64,000 nucleotides of DNA, from the NCBI RefSeq assembly GCF_017874035.1, contig NZ_JAGGKV010000005.1, forward strand, positions 248,001 to 312,000, in the 5' to 3' direction. The stretch comes from Paenibacillus aceris (GTDB taxonomy: Bacteria > Bacillota > Bacilli > Paenibacillales > NBRC-103111). The translations under genes were made by a program, and so were the position numbers. The notes under the pieces were generated by a model. The model did no database searches and was not told the DNA's origin. It worked only from the letters and a program-made list of their open reading frames with translations. This document shows, piece after piece, positions 16,138 to 24,694 of this stretch; positions within the stretch are counted from its first letter, which is position 1; each line of letters begins with the position of its first letter.

Positions 16138-18738
16138 ATGACATTAATTTCGAACCATTCAAAGAAAGTTATGGTGTCATCGCTTATTTTATCGTTGCTG
16201 TCTTCACCGCTGGCTATATCTAGTGTAAGTGCGGCTGCTGGCACGCCTCAGCCTGAAATTGCAAGTCATGTAAAGAATGTTCTTAATATCGACGGCAAGA
16301 CATTTAAGGATTTAAACGGGAACGGTTCATTGGACCCTTATGAGGATTGGCGTTTGTCCACGAATCAGCGCGTGGCTGATCTTCTTCCGCGCATGAGCAT
16401 GGCGGAGAAGGCCGGAATCATGCAGATTACTTCTTTACCAAGTGACATCAACGGTATCAATGATTTTGTTAATAATCGTCACATTCACTATCTGATTATC
16501 CGTGACAACATAACGGCCTTGGAGCTTGCCAAGAGAGCGAACAAATACCAAGAGGTTGCGGAGGCTACCCCGCTTGGCATCCCGCTTGTCTTCACCTCCA
16601 ACCCTCGTAATCACGTAAGTCAGCAGCTCACGTTCGGCATCAGTGAGGCTTCCGGACAGTTCTCTACATGGCCTGGTACCTTGGGCCTTGCAGCAACAGG
16701 AGATCTCAGCATCATCCGCGACTTTGCTGAGATAGCCCGTGAGGAGTGGCGTTCGTCTGGTATCCAGAAGACCTACGGATACCAGGTTGAGATCGCTTCG
16801 GAGCCGAGATGGAACCGAATCTCAGGTACCTTTGGGGAGGGGACAGAACTAAACTCGAAGATTGCCCGCGAGCTGGTCCTCGGCTTCCAGGGTGAGAAAC
16901 TGGGCAACAAATCCGTTGCCCAGACCATTAAACACTTCGTCGGTGACGGTGCGGTGGTTCGCGGTCTCGACCCGCACAACGAACCCGGTAAGTGGGCAAC
17001 CTACCCAACTGAAGGCAGTCTCTTTAAATACCAGCTCCCACCATTCCAAGCCGCAATCGACGCTGGCGTGAGCTCAATTATGTCCTATTACAATGTTCCG
17101 AGCAACGCGCTTAGCGCTAAGCAGCTCCCAGACGAAATGTGGTTTTCCAAAAACCAGCAGTTCGAGGAAGTGGCAGGCGCCTATAATAAGACCCTGATCA
17201 CTGATATTCTACGTAACAAGATGGGCTTCAGCGGCTATGTCAACACCGACAGCGGACCACTGACCACCCGTGATTTCGGAGTGCATGATCTGACCATTGA
17301 ACAGAAGTTCGCCAAGTCGATACACGCCGGAGCAAACATTTTCTCGGATAACAATGATCCAAGCGGGCTCATCTCCGCTGTTAACACGGGTCTACTACGC
17401 GAAGAGGAACTCAATCCCTCCGTGGCGCACCTCCTTACAGAGATGTTCGATTTAGGGCTTTTTGAGAATCCATATACGGATCCGAATAAGGCTCAGATGA
17501 TTGCCAGCTCACCTGCTTCCCAAGCGCGGGCCGATGAGGCGCACCACAAGTCGATTACGCTACTGCGTAACAACAAGGGCCTGCTGCCGCTATCGGATGC
17601 AAGCATCAACACCAAGAAACTCTACGTGGAAGTTTTCAACGGTAATAATAGCGCAACGCAAACCACTGCACTTAAAAAGCTCATTACCGATAAGGACCCA
17701 TCGGTAACGATCGTCAACACGCTCGCAGAGGCGAATACCGCGTTTGTGTGGGCACTGCCGACTATATATGCCTACCCCGACAATTCCAGTCAAGAGATCC
17801 AGTTGAGTACACTCACAGGCATCGATGTCAATAAGATTAAGCAGATCGAGGCGGCCGTTCTGACTGTGCTTGCAATCAACATGACCAATCCATGGGTCGT
17901 CAATGAGATCGAGCCGGGCGCTGCGGCAGTAGTGGCAACCTACGATGTCAAGGGAGAAGCCTTACTGGACGTACTGCGAGGGCGCTATAACCCTACTGGT
18001 ATTCTGCCAATTACGATCCCAGCTAACCAAACGGCCGTGGAGAACAACGCATCGGATGTCCCGGGCTACGCCGAGAATTTTCACTATGCCTACACAAATG
18101 CGGCTGGTGATGACTACTCATTCGGTTTTGGATTATCTTATGGCGCAAGAGCTACTCTGGCAGGAAGCAGTTCCGTACCAGTAGGAAAAACGTTTAGTCT
18201 GAATTATGGTTTGAAAAACGTCACCCAAAGTGTTTATAAAGATGTATATGCACAGGATCTGACACTTAATTTTGATCCGGCTCAAATGGAATTTGTCGAT
18301 GCGCAATCACTAAATACAGGTTTGTCCATCGTTAGTAAAAATGTCACTGAGCCTGGAAAAGTAAGGATTTTGCTCGCAAGCTTAGGAGCAAGCAATGCGA
18401 TTACAACGGATGGCGACTTCATGAAACTTCAATTTAAAGCAAAGGCAACTGCAATGACGCCTCCTGCTCGCGTTACGTTGTCTAACATCGTTTTATCTAA
18501 TGGAATTGGAAATGAAACGCAGGTGGCTAACGTTTTCCAAAATGTAAAAATCAGCTTTACGCTAGCTGATTTAAACGGTGACAGTAAAGTGACCATTGGT
18601 GACTTGGGCATCGTTGCGGCAGCATTCGGGAAAACATCAAGCAGTCCGGATTGGGCACGATATATGTTAGCTGATGTGAATAATGATGGCAAAGTTGACA
18701 TTGTGGATCTTGCAATTGTAGCACATGCAATCAATTAA
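16138..18738 (+). CDS. Secreted GH3 glycosidase with cohesin and dockerin
   Basis: This 866-residue exported protein has a signal peptide at 1-33. An EF-hand-like loop DLNGNGSLDPYEDWR near residue 60 precedes the GH3 domains (about 70-660). The probable nucleophile is D371 in GYVNTDSG. A cohesin (about 669-805) and a dockerin (808-866) follow; both dockerin loops are complete (DLNGDSKVTIGDL, DVNNDGKVDIVDL). ATG 16138 is chosen because AAAGGG precedes it and the N-terminus (MTLISNHSKK) matches the paralogue at 24.7 kb. The catalytic part is G+C-rich (36 of 60 at 16861-16920). It is related to the SLH-bearing GH3 downstream but carries a different anchor. Confidence 0.9.
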   Translation: MTLISNHSKKVMVSSLILSLLSSPLAISSVSAAAGTPQPEIASHVKNVLNIDGKTFKDLNGNGSLDPYEDWRLSTNQRVADLLPRMSMAEKAGIMQITSLPSDINGINDFVNNRHIHYLIIRDNITALELAKRANKYQEVAEATPLGIPLVFTSNPRNHVSQQLTFGISEASGQFSTWPGTLGLAATGDLSIIRDFAEIAREEWRSSGIQKTYGYQVEIASEPRWNRISGTFGEGTELNSKIARELVLGFQGEKLGNKSVAQTIKHFVGDGAVVRGLDPHNEPGKWATYPTEGSLFKYQLPPFQAAIDAGVSSIMSYYNVPSNALSAKQLPDEMWFSKNQQFEEVAGAYNKTLITDILRNKMGFSGYVNTDSGPLTTRDFGVHDLTIEQKFAKSIHAGANIFSDNNDPSGLISAVNTGLLREEELNPSVAHLLTEMFDLGLFENPYTDPNKAQMIASSPASQARADEAHHKSITLLRNNKGLLPLSDASINTKKLYVEVFNGNNSATQTTALKKLITDKDPSVTIVNTLAEANTAFVWALPTIYAYPDNSSQEIQLSTLTGIDVNKIKQIEAAVLTVLAINMTNPWVVNEIEPGAAAVVATYDVKGEALLDVLRGRYNPTGILPITIPANQTAVENNASDVPGYAENFHYAYTNAAGDDYSFGFGLSYGARATLAGSSSVPVGKTFSLNYGLKNVTQSVYKDVYAQDLTLNFDPAQMEFVDAQSLNTGLSIVSKNVTEPGKVRILLASLGASNAITTDGDFMKLQFKAKATAMTPPARVTLSNIVLSNGIGNETQVANVFQNVKISFTLADLNGDSKVTIGDLGIVAAAFGKTSSSPDWARYMLADVNNDGKVDIVDLAIVAHAIN

Positions 18739-18794
18739 GCAATGAAATGCTAATCGGGGGGAAGTATAACCTTTCTTCCCTGCTGGTGACAACT

Positions 18795-18829
18795 AGGAGG
18801 CTTCCCGCTAATTAGCGAGGAGCCTCTTT
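18795..18829 (+). terminator. Rho-independent terminator
   Basis: GAGGCT pairs with AGCCTC around an inner GCTAATTAGC palindrome, followed by TTT. It ends the GH3 transcript. Confidence 0.75.
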
Positions 18830-18964
18830 CAGGCTGGGATTGACTTGAGAAAAAATAAGTTCAAATCGGCAAAATTTGTTGCATGTATTTGGAAAAGGAT
18901 TGAACTATAATTCATTTGTATTCGCACTGCATACAAAAATGTCGTCCAATAGAGAAGGTGAAAC

Positions 18965-20842
18965 ATGAGAATGTACTCGAAACAAGCCAAAAAAACATTC
19001 GTCCGTATCCTGTTTTTGCGGGACCAAAGTTTGGCTACAAAGCTTCTTGTGTACTCCGCCCTTCTTGTGGTTGTGCCAATGTGTGTTATCGGCATTATTT
19101 CCTATCAACGTGCTGCTAATGTTCTGGAGCGCGAGTCCCGCCAGTTTAGCTGGCAGATTATCGAACAGGTGAATACACATGTCGAATATTATGTAAATGA
19201 CTTTGAAATTAGTATTTTAAAAATATTAAACAGTACGAACATGAACAACTATATAAAAATGAAATCACAGGAAGAAATCGATCAAAGCCACATTCGCGAT
19301 ATCGTAGAACAGGAACTGCGGAATGCGGCCTATTCCCGGTCGGATATTTCTAATATCACCATCGTCCTCGACGGTATTGAAACGATCGACACGATCGATA
19401 ACAATTTTAAACATCCCGAAAATGCCGTAGTCAACGAATATTGGTATTCGACCATCCCTTATACCAGTGAACCGAAGATATTCACCCGGACGCTGCAATG
19501 GGGGGATCGTAAAGAACAGGTCATCAGTATCGCAAGGCGCCTGGTGAGTCCGATGACGCTAAAGCCGATCGGGATGATTGTCATGGATGTGAATTTCAAA
19601 CGATTTCAGGAAATTGCCGAAAAAGTCAATATCGGCCATTTCGGCTCCCTGTATATTATTGATTCAGAAGGTCATTATGTCTATCACCCCGATTTGTTCG
19701 AATTGGGTAATTCGGCGCACTTTGAAAAATTGAACGATATTTTGAATGGTGAGAATAATTCATTTGTCACTTCTCGTGGCCCCAAGGAACTGCTAACCTA
19801 CAGCCATTCGTCATTTCTCGGCTGGACGCTAGTTACCTCGATCCCTTATAGCGAACTGATTCAAGGCACTGAATACATCCGACGTACCATTGCAAGTATC
19901 GTGATGATTACACTAGCTATAGCTTACTTATTAGGATTTGGTTTTGTGGGCAGCATTGTCAGGCCGGTTCGACGACTGTATCAGTATATGAGAAGGGTTG
20001 AATCCGGCGACTTCACCGGTCATATTGTAGTGGAATCGAAGGATGAAATTGGTATGCTTGTTCATGGATTTAACACAATGGTATCAAGGCTCCAAGGATT
20101 GATGGACGAAATCTATTTCTCCAAGCTTAGAGAAACTGAGCTCGCTCTACGGCATCGAGAAATCGAATTGAAAGCGTTGCAATCACAAATGAATCCCCAT
20201 TTTCTGTACAATACGCTTGAAACCATTCGAGGAATGGCGCTCGAACATTCGCAGGATGATATTTCATCCATCACATCTTCAATGGCTCGTCTTTTGCGAT
20301 ACAATTTAAAAAATAAAGGGCAGAAAGTTGCATTAGAAGAGGAAATGCGCTATGCCGAAATTTATTTGCGCATCCAGAAGTACAGGTTTGAGCATAGATT
20401 GGTGTACGAAATGAATATACCTGAATGGGCCAAGCAGCAATTGGTCCCCAAATTTTCCATTCAACCTGTCGTGGAAAACAGTATTATTCATGGCATCGAA
20501 CCAGTCTTAAGCACTATCAAAATCACCATTTCCGCGATTCGGAATATGGAGGACAACTCCTTCATCGTCCGAATTCAGGATACCGGGGTGGGCATTTCCG
20601 AGCAGACGCTTCAGAATATACGCCGCAGCCTTGAGCAAAGAGATGCAATGGAAGACGGAACCAACATTGGGATTATCAATGTACATCGGAGAATTCGCTT
20701 ACTATTTGGAGAATGCTACGGCATTTCAATTGAAAGCAAGGTTGAACACGGGGTCGTAGTTGATATTAAACTACCGTTAGTTGCCACGGTAAAGTTGCAG
20801 TCGGGAGGACCTAGTAAACATGTACACGATCATGCTGGTTGA
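18965..20842 (+). CDS. YesM-type sensor histidine kinase, TRAP-linked
   Basis: This 625-residue kinase has a helix at about 27-48, an extracellular dCache-like sensor (about 50-300), a second helix (about 305-325), HAMP, phospho-acceptor H412 in NPHFLYNT, and an ATPase domain with QPVVENSIIHG and DTGVGI. AAGGTG precedes the ATG. Its 3' end overlaps the response regulator by 23 bases. Placed upstream of TRAP genes and a GH3-SLH enzyme, it likely controls them. Confidence 0.9.
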   Translation: MRMYSKQAKKTFVRILFLRDQSLATKLLVYSALLVVVPMCVIGIISYQRAANVLERESRQFSWQIIEQVNTHVEYYVNDFEISILKILNSTNMNNYIKMKSQEEIDQSHIRDIVEQELRNAAYSRSDISNITIVLDGIETIDTIDNNFKHPENAVVNEYWYSTIPYTSEPKIFTRTLQWGDRKEQVISIARRLVSPMTLKPIGMIVMDVNFKRFQEIAEKVNIGHFGSLYIIDSEGHYVYHPDLFELGNSAHFEKLNDILNGENNSFVTSRGPKELLTYSHSSFLGWTLVTSIPYSELIQGTEYIRRTIASIVMITLAIAYLLGFGFVGSIVRPVRRLYQYMRRVESGDFTGHIVVESKDEIGMLVHGFNTMVSRLQGLMDEIYFSKLRETELALRHREIELKALQSQMNPHFLYNTLETIRGMALEHSQDDISSITSSMARLLRYNLKNKGQKVALEEEMRYAEIYLRIQKYRFEHRLVYEMNIPEWAKQQLVPKFSIQPVVENSIIHGIEPVLSTIKITISAIRNMEDNSFIVRIQDTGVGISEQTLQNIRRSLEQRDAMEDGTNIGIINVHRRIRLLFGECYGISIESKVEHGVVVDIKLPLVATVKLQSGGPSKHVHDHAG

Positions 20843-21587
20843 AGACGAGAGATGGGTCCGTACAGCTTTTAAACGGACTGTGGAACGGACGGGCCTGCCT
20901 TTTACTGTAATCCATGAAAGCAGTAACGGTTTGGATGCGCTTGATTGGCTGAAAGACAACCAGGTCGACTTGATTATGGCAGATATAAGGATGCCTGTTA
21001 TGGACGGGTTGACGTTTATTGACCAGCTTCACGAAGGCGGCCAAAGACAATCCGTTATTATAGTGAGCGGACATGATGATTTTTCTTATGTCCAGCGGTG
21101 TTTGCGGGCAGGCGTTTTTGATTATTTGTTAAAACCCGTAGAAGTTGAAGAAATGAAAAACTGCCTGATGAAATGGATGAAGGAAAAGGACAGTTCATTG
21201 GAACCTAATGAAGGGCTTAAGCCCGAAGACAAGATTGGAATGTCAGCGATTGAAAAAGTAATTGAACTCATCAAGGTTAGCCAACCGAAAAATATTAGCT
21301 TAACGGAGGCTGCAGCTGCGGTTAAATTGAATCCCAGCTATTTAAGCCAGCTCTTCAAGCAACGAATGAATCAAACATTTTTGGACTTTTCGCTGCGATT
21401 GCGAATGGATGAAGCCGAATGGCTGCTCGTTCACACATCGCTCAGAGTATGGGAAATCGCCCAGCGACTCGGTTATACGGACTTGTCTTATTTTGGCAAC
21501 ACATTTAAGAAAATAAAAGGAAAAACACCATTGGAATTTCGCAAATCGTTTCAATTAATCGAGGAAGGGACAGGGCGCACCAGATGA
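20820..21587 (+). CDS. Short YesN-type response regulator
   Basis: This 255-residue regulator has a receiver at 1-120 (phospho-acceptor D55 in MADIRMP) joined almost directly to an AraC-type DNA-binding domain (about 150-250). It lacks the roughly 250-residue middle region of usual YesN proteins. It starts inside the end of the kinase gene with GGGAGGA upstream, so the two are coupled. It is the probable activator of the TRAP operon 170 bases downstream. Confidence 0.9.
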   Translation: MYTIMLVEDERWVRTAFKRTVERTGLPFTVIHESSNGLDALDWLKDNQVDLIMADIRMPVMDGLTFIDQLHEGGQRQSVIIVSGHDDFSYVQRCLRAGVFDYLLKPVEVEEMKNCLMKWMKEKDSSLEPNEGLKPEDKIGMSAIEKVIELIKVSQPKNISLTEAAAAVKLNPSYLSQLFKQRMNQTFLDFSLRLRMDEAEWLLVHTSLRVWEIAQRLGYTDLSYFGNTFKKIKGKTPLEFRKSFQLIEEGTGRTR

Positions 21588-21667
21588 CCTTGCTCCCTTT
21601 TTTTGAATTAGCGGCAATGTTTTTGGGATATCTAAAAAAGTTACCAAAAAATCTAAAAACAGGGCAG

Positions 21668-21728
21668 TTATCAATAAAGTGCCAACTCATTATAATTGAA
21701 AATGTACAAAGCAATGAAAGTGCTTTCG
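21668..21728 (+). promoter_or_regulatory. Promoter and cre-like site before the TRAP operon
   Basis: TTATCA (21668-21673), a 17-base spacer and TATAAT (21691-21696) form a plausible sigma-A promoter. TGAAAGTGCTTTCG at 21715-21728 resembles a cre site with two mismatches and lies just downstream of the expected start point, where CcpA would repress. Confidence 0.55.
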
Positions 21729-21759
21729 AAAAATAGAAAGGAGGTGAGAGTGAACTGCT

Positions 21760-22260
21760 ATGAGAACGATCAAAAAAATCGCTTTATTCATTGATAGTTT
21801 TTTTGAAAATTTCGCCCAAGTTTCTTTAGTAGCGATGATTCTCATCGTCACAATTCAAGTCATAACCCGTAAGATGTTTAATTATGTTTTTTTCTGGTCG
21901 GAAGAGATTACAATGGTGCTGCTGATCTGGTTTACCTTTATGGGAATCGCCATCGGGTTTCGGGAAAAGCTGCATTTGGCTATCGATTCGTTCACTGCCA
22001 AATTACCGCGAAAGGTCAATATGGGCATTGATAAACTTGTAAGCATTGGAAGCCTTGCTTTCGGAATTTTCATGATCAAGTATGGTTGGGACTTTACCGT
22101 TCTAATGAACAGCTCGACACTGCCAGCAACGAAACTTCCGAACAGTGCGTTTTACGCTGTCATGCCGCTGGCGGGATTTATGATCAGCATATATGCCATG
22201 CTAGAGATCCTGGGAGTCAACACGAGACGTCATCAAGGAATGGAGGAAGGAGAACACTAA
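21760..22260 (+). CDS. TRAP transporter small permease (DctQ family)
   Basis: This 166-residue protein has four predicted helices and the DctQ pattern (WSEEITMVLLIWFTFMG, then FREKLHLAID). It is the small membrane subunit of a sodium-driven TRAP importer. AGGAGGTG lies 14 bases before the ATG. It ends one base before the large permease start codon. TRAP systems take organic anions such as sugar acids, so with the GH3 enzymes a uronate is a reasonable guess. Confidence 0.92.
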   Translation: MRTIKKIALFIDSFFENFAQVSLVAMILIVTIQVITRKMFNYVFFWSEEITMVLLIWFTFMGIAIGFREKLHLAIDSFTAKLPRKVNMGIDKLVSIGSLAFGIFMIKYGWDFTVLMNSSTLPATKLPNSAFYAVMPLAGFMISIYAMLEILGVNTRRHQGMEEGEH

Positions 22261-22261
22261 C

Positions 22262-23557
22262 ATGGATACGACCACAGTCGCCATACTAATTTTGGCCATC
22301 AGTTTTACAATTATGCTTGTTTTACGTTTTCCTGTTGCGATTTCCCTTGCAGGCTCAACGATATTAACGCTTCTATATATTGAAGTACCGCTGGAAGTTG
22401 TAGGTCAAAGGATGATTCAAGGGGTTAACTCTTATGCTTTGCTGACGATTCCATTTTTTATATTAGCTGGACAGATTATGGGTGAAGGTGGACTTGCCCT
22501 GCGGTTGGTCAATTTTGCACTTCTTATTGTCGGACGTATCCGGGGTGGACTGGCGATGGTTAACTGTGTGGCCTGTCTGTTTTTTGGAAATATTTCCGGT
22601 TCAGCAGCCGCCGACGTATCTTCAATCGGTTCGATCATGATTCCGATGATGAAGAAAAAAGGATACAGCGAGGATTTTGCGGTCGGATTGACGACTACGG
22701 CTGCCATCCAAGGCGTTGTCGTTCCGCCAAGCCACAACCTGATCCTATATTCCCTGGCAGCGGGGGGGACATCCATTGCGGCTCTGTTTCTAGCCGGTGT
22801 TGTTCCTGGCATTATCCTTTGTGTTTGTTTGATGGTTGCCAGTTATTTTATGGCTATCAAAAAAGGCTTTACACAAAAACATGTGACTCCTCGAAAAGAT
22901 GTGCCTAAAGTTTTGCTGGACGGTATGCTTTCCATTATGCCGGCCGTTATTATACTTGGCGGAATTTTTTCGGGCTGGTTTACCGCATCCGAATCCGGTG
23001 CTATTGCCTGCTTATATGCATTCATCGTCACCTTCTTCGTATATCGCGAAATACCGCTCAGCCGGATGTGGGTAATCCTAAAACGATCACTTCGTACTGT
23101 CTCAATGGTCTTGTTTCTAATTGCCGCTTCGGATGCCTTCAGTTGGGTGCTTGCGTATCTAAAAATACCTGCGCTCGTTACGGATGCTTTAATGCAGATA
23201 TCGCACAATCCAATTATTATCTTGCTAATCATTAACGTTTTACTGCTAGTTTTGGGAGCTCCAATGGATATGGCACCGCTGATTCTGATCATGACGCCGA
23301 TCCTGCTTCCTGTGGTCACGGCACTAGGAATGGATCCCGTTCATTTCGGCATCATTATGATGCTAAACTTGGGAATCGGGCTGCTTACTCCGCCTGTCGG
23401 AACGGTATTGTTCATTGGCTGTGCGATCGGCAACATTTCGATAGGCCGTGGAACAAGAGCTATGGCGCCGTTCGCTCTCGTGCTTGTCGCCGTATTAATG
23501 CTTTTAACTTACGTACCGTCAATAACCATGTGGTTGCCTAATTTGATGAAGCATTAA
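22262..23557 (+). CDS. TRAP transporter large permease (DctM family)
   Basis: This 431-residue protein has about 12 hydrophobic segments and the family motifs FGNISGSAAADVSSIGSIMI and VVPPSHNLILYS. It is the ion-coupled transport subunit, partnered with the small permease just upstream and the binding protein 50 bases downstream. Confidence 0.94.
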   Translation: MDTTTVAILILAISFTIMLVLRFPVAISLAGSTILTLLYIEVPLEVVGQRMIQGVNSYALLTIPFFILAGQIMGEGGLALRLVNFALLIVGRIRGGLAMVNCVACLFFGNISGSAAADVSSIGSIMIPMMKKKGYSEDFAVGLTTTAAIQGVVVPPSHNLILYSLAAGGTSIAALFLAGVVPGIILCVCLMVASYFMAIKKGFTQKHVTPRKDVPKVLLDGMLSIMPAVIILGGIFSGWFTASESGAIACLYAFIVTFFVYREIPLSRMWVILKRSLRTVSMVLFLIAASDAFSWVLAYLKIPALVTDALMQISHNPIIILLIINVLLLVLGAPMDMAPLILIMTPILLPVVTALGMDPVHFGIIMMLNLGIGLLTPPVGTVLFIGCAIGNISIGRGTRAMAPFALVLVAVLMLLTYVPSITMWLPNLMKH

Positions 23558-23606
23558 GAAGCATGAAGCAATTCTGTCAATATGAAAACATTTAGGGGGA
23601 ATAGAA

Positions 23607-24641
23607 ATGAAACTTTTGACGAAACAACCAACGGTAATATTGGGAACGACGCTTTCTGTTTTCTTGTTGCTCGCCGGCTGCGCAGACGATGTCAAAACCA
23701 CCGGGAATGTGACTACATCTCCTCAAGCGGAAGGCAAAAAATATACGTTCCGACTGGCTGACACACATCCGGATAATTATCCGACTGTCCTTGGTGACAA
23801 GAAATTCGCCGAGCTAGTTAATCAAAAGTCCAATGGACGCATTAAAATCGATGTGTTCCCGAACTCCCAGCTGGGGGAAGAAAAAGCGGTCATCGAACAG
23901 GTGCAGCTCGGCGCCATTGAGTTTACCCGCGTAAGCTCGGGGCCTCTTGCTGAGTTCAATAAATCACTAGGCGTATTCAGTCTTCCGTACATTTTCGATA
24001 ACGCAGCCCATGAATGGAAGTTCCTCGAAAGCGACAAAGGAAAAGAACTGTTGAGCAGCCTGGAATCCTCTAAATTGAAGGGATTGGCCTATTATGACTC
24101 CGGGGCTCGAAACTTTTATTCCAAAAAACCGGTGAAGAGCGTTGAGGATCTAAAAGGCATGAAACTCCGCGTGCAACAGAACAAAATCAATATTGATTTA
24201 ATCGATGCTCTTGGGGCCAACGCAAGCCCGATGCCGTATGGCGAAGTTTTTAGCTCTCTGCAAACTGGCGTTATCGACGGTGCCGAAAACAACTATCCGA
24301 GCTATGACTCCTCCAACCATTATCAAGTTGCCAAAAACTTAGTCTTGGATGGGCACCAGCGTGTTCCTGAAGTCGTGATGATCAGTAAAGTAACTTGGGA
24401 TAAATTAGGTGACGAAGATAAAAAGATTATTCAAGAGGCAGCAACTGAATCCGTCAAGACGCAACGCGAAGAGTGGGCCAAATTCGAGAAAAACTCAGAA
24501 GCGAAAGTGAAAGCCGCTGGTGCAACAGTTACCGAAGTAACGGATCTAAAGCCTTGGCAGGATAAAGTGAAACCTGTCATTGACAAATACCGATCCGAGT
24601 ATAAAGACGTGCTTGATGCTATCGATCAAGCAAGAAAATAA
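23607..24641 (+). CDS. TRAP substrate-binding lipoprotein (DctP family)
   Basis: This 344-residue lipoprotein has the lipobox LLAGC with C25. It has the DctP pattern: FRLADTHPDNYPTV early, then KLRVQQNKINIDLIDALGA containing the conserved Arg that usually binds the substrate carboxylate. That residue supports a carboxylated substrate such as a sugar acid. AGGGGG precedes the ATG. The GH3-SLH gene begins 53 bases later and is probably in the same operon. Confidence 0.94.
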   Translation: MKLLTKQPTVILGTTLSVFLLLAGCADDVKTTGNVTTSPQAEGKKYTFRLADTHPDNYPTVLGDKKFAELVNQKSNGRIKIDVFPNSQLGEEKAVIEQVQLGAIEFTRVSSGPLAEFNKSLGVFSLPYIFDNAAHEWKFLESDKGKELLSSLESSKLKGLAYYDSGARNFYSKKPVKSVEDLKGMKLRVQQNKINIDLIDALGANASPMPYGEVFSSLQTGVIDGAENNYPSYDSSNHYQVAKNLVLDGHQRVPEVVMISKVTWDKLGDEDKKIIQEAATESVKTQREEWAKFEKNSEAKVKAAGATVTEVTDLKPWQDKVKPVIDKYRSEYKDVLDAIDQARK

Positions 24642-24694
24642 GTAAATAACAAGAAACTATGTGAAAGTAGACCGCCACAAGGAGGACTAAAAAT

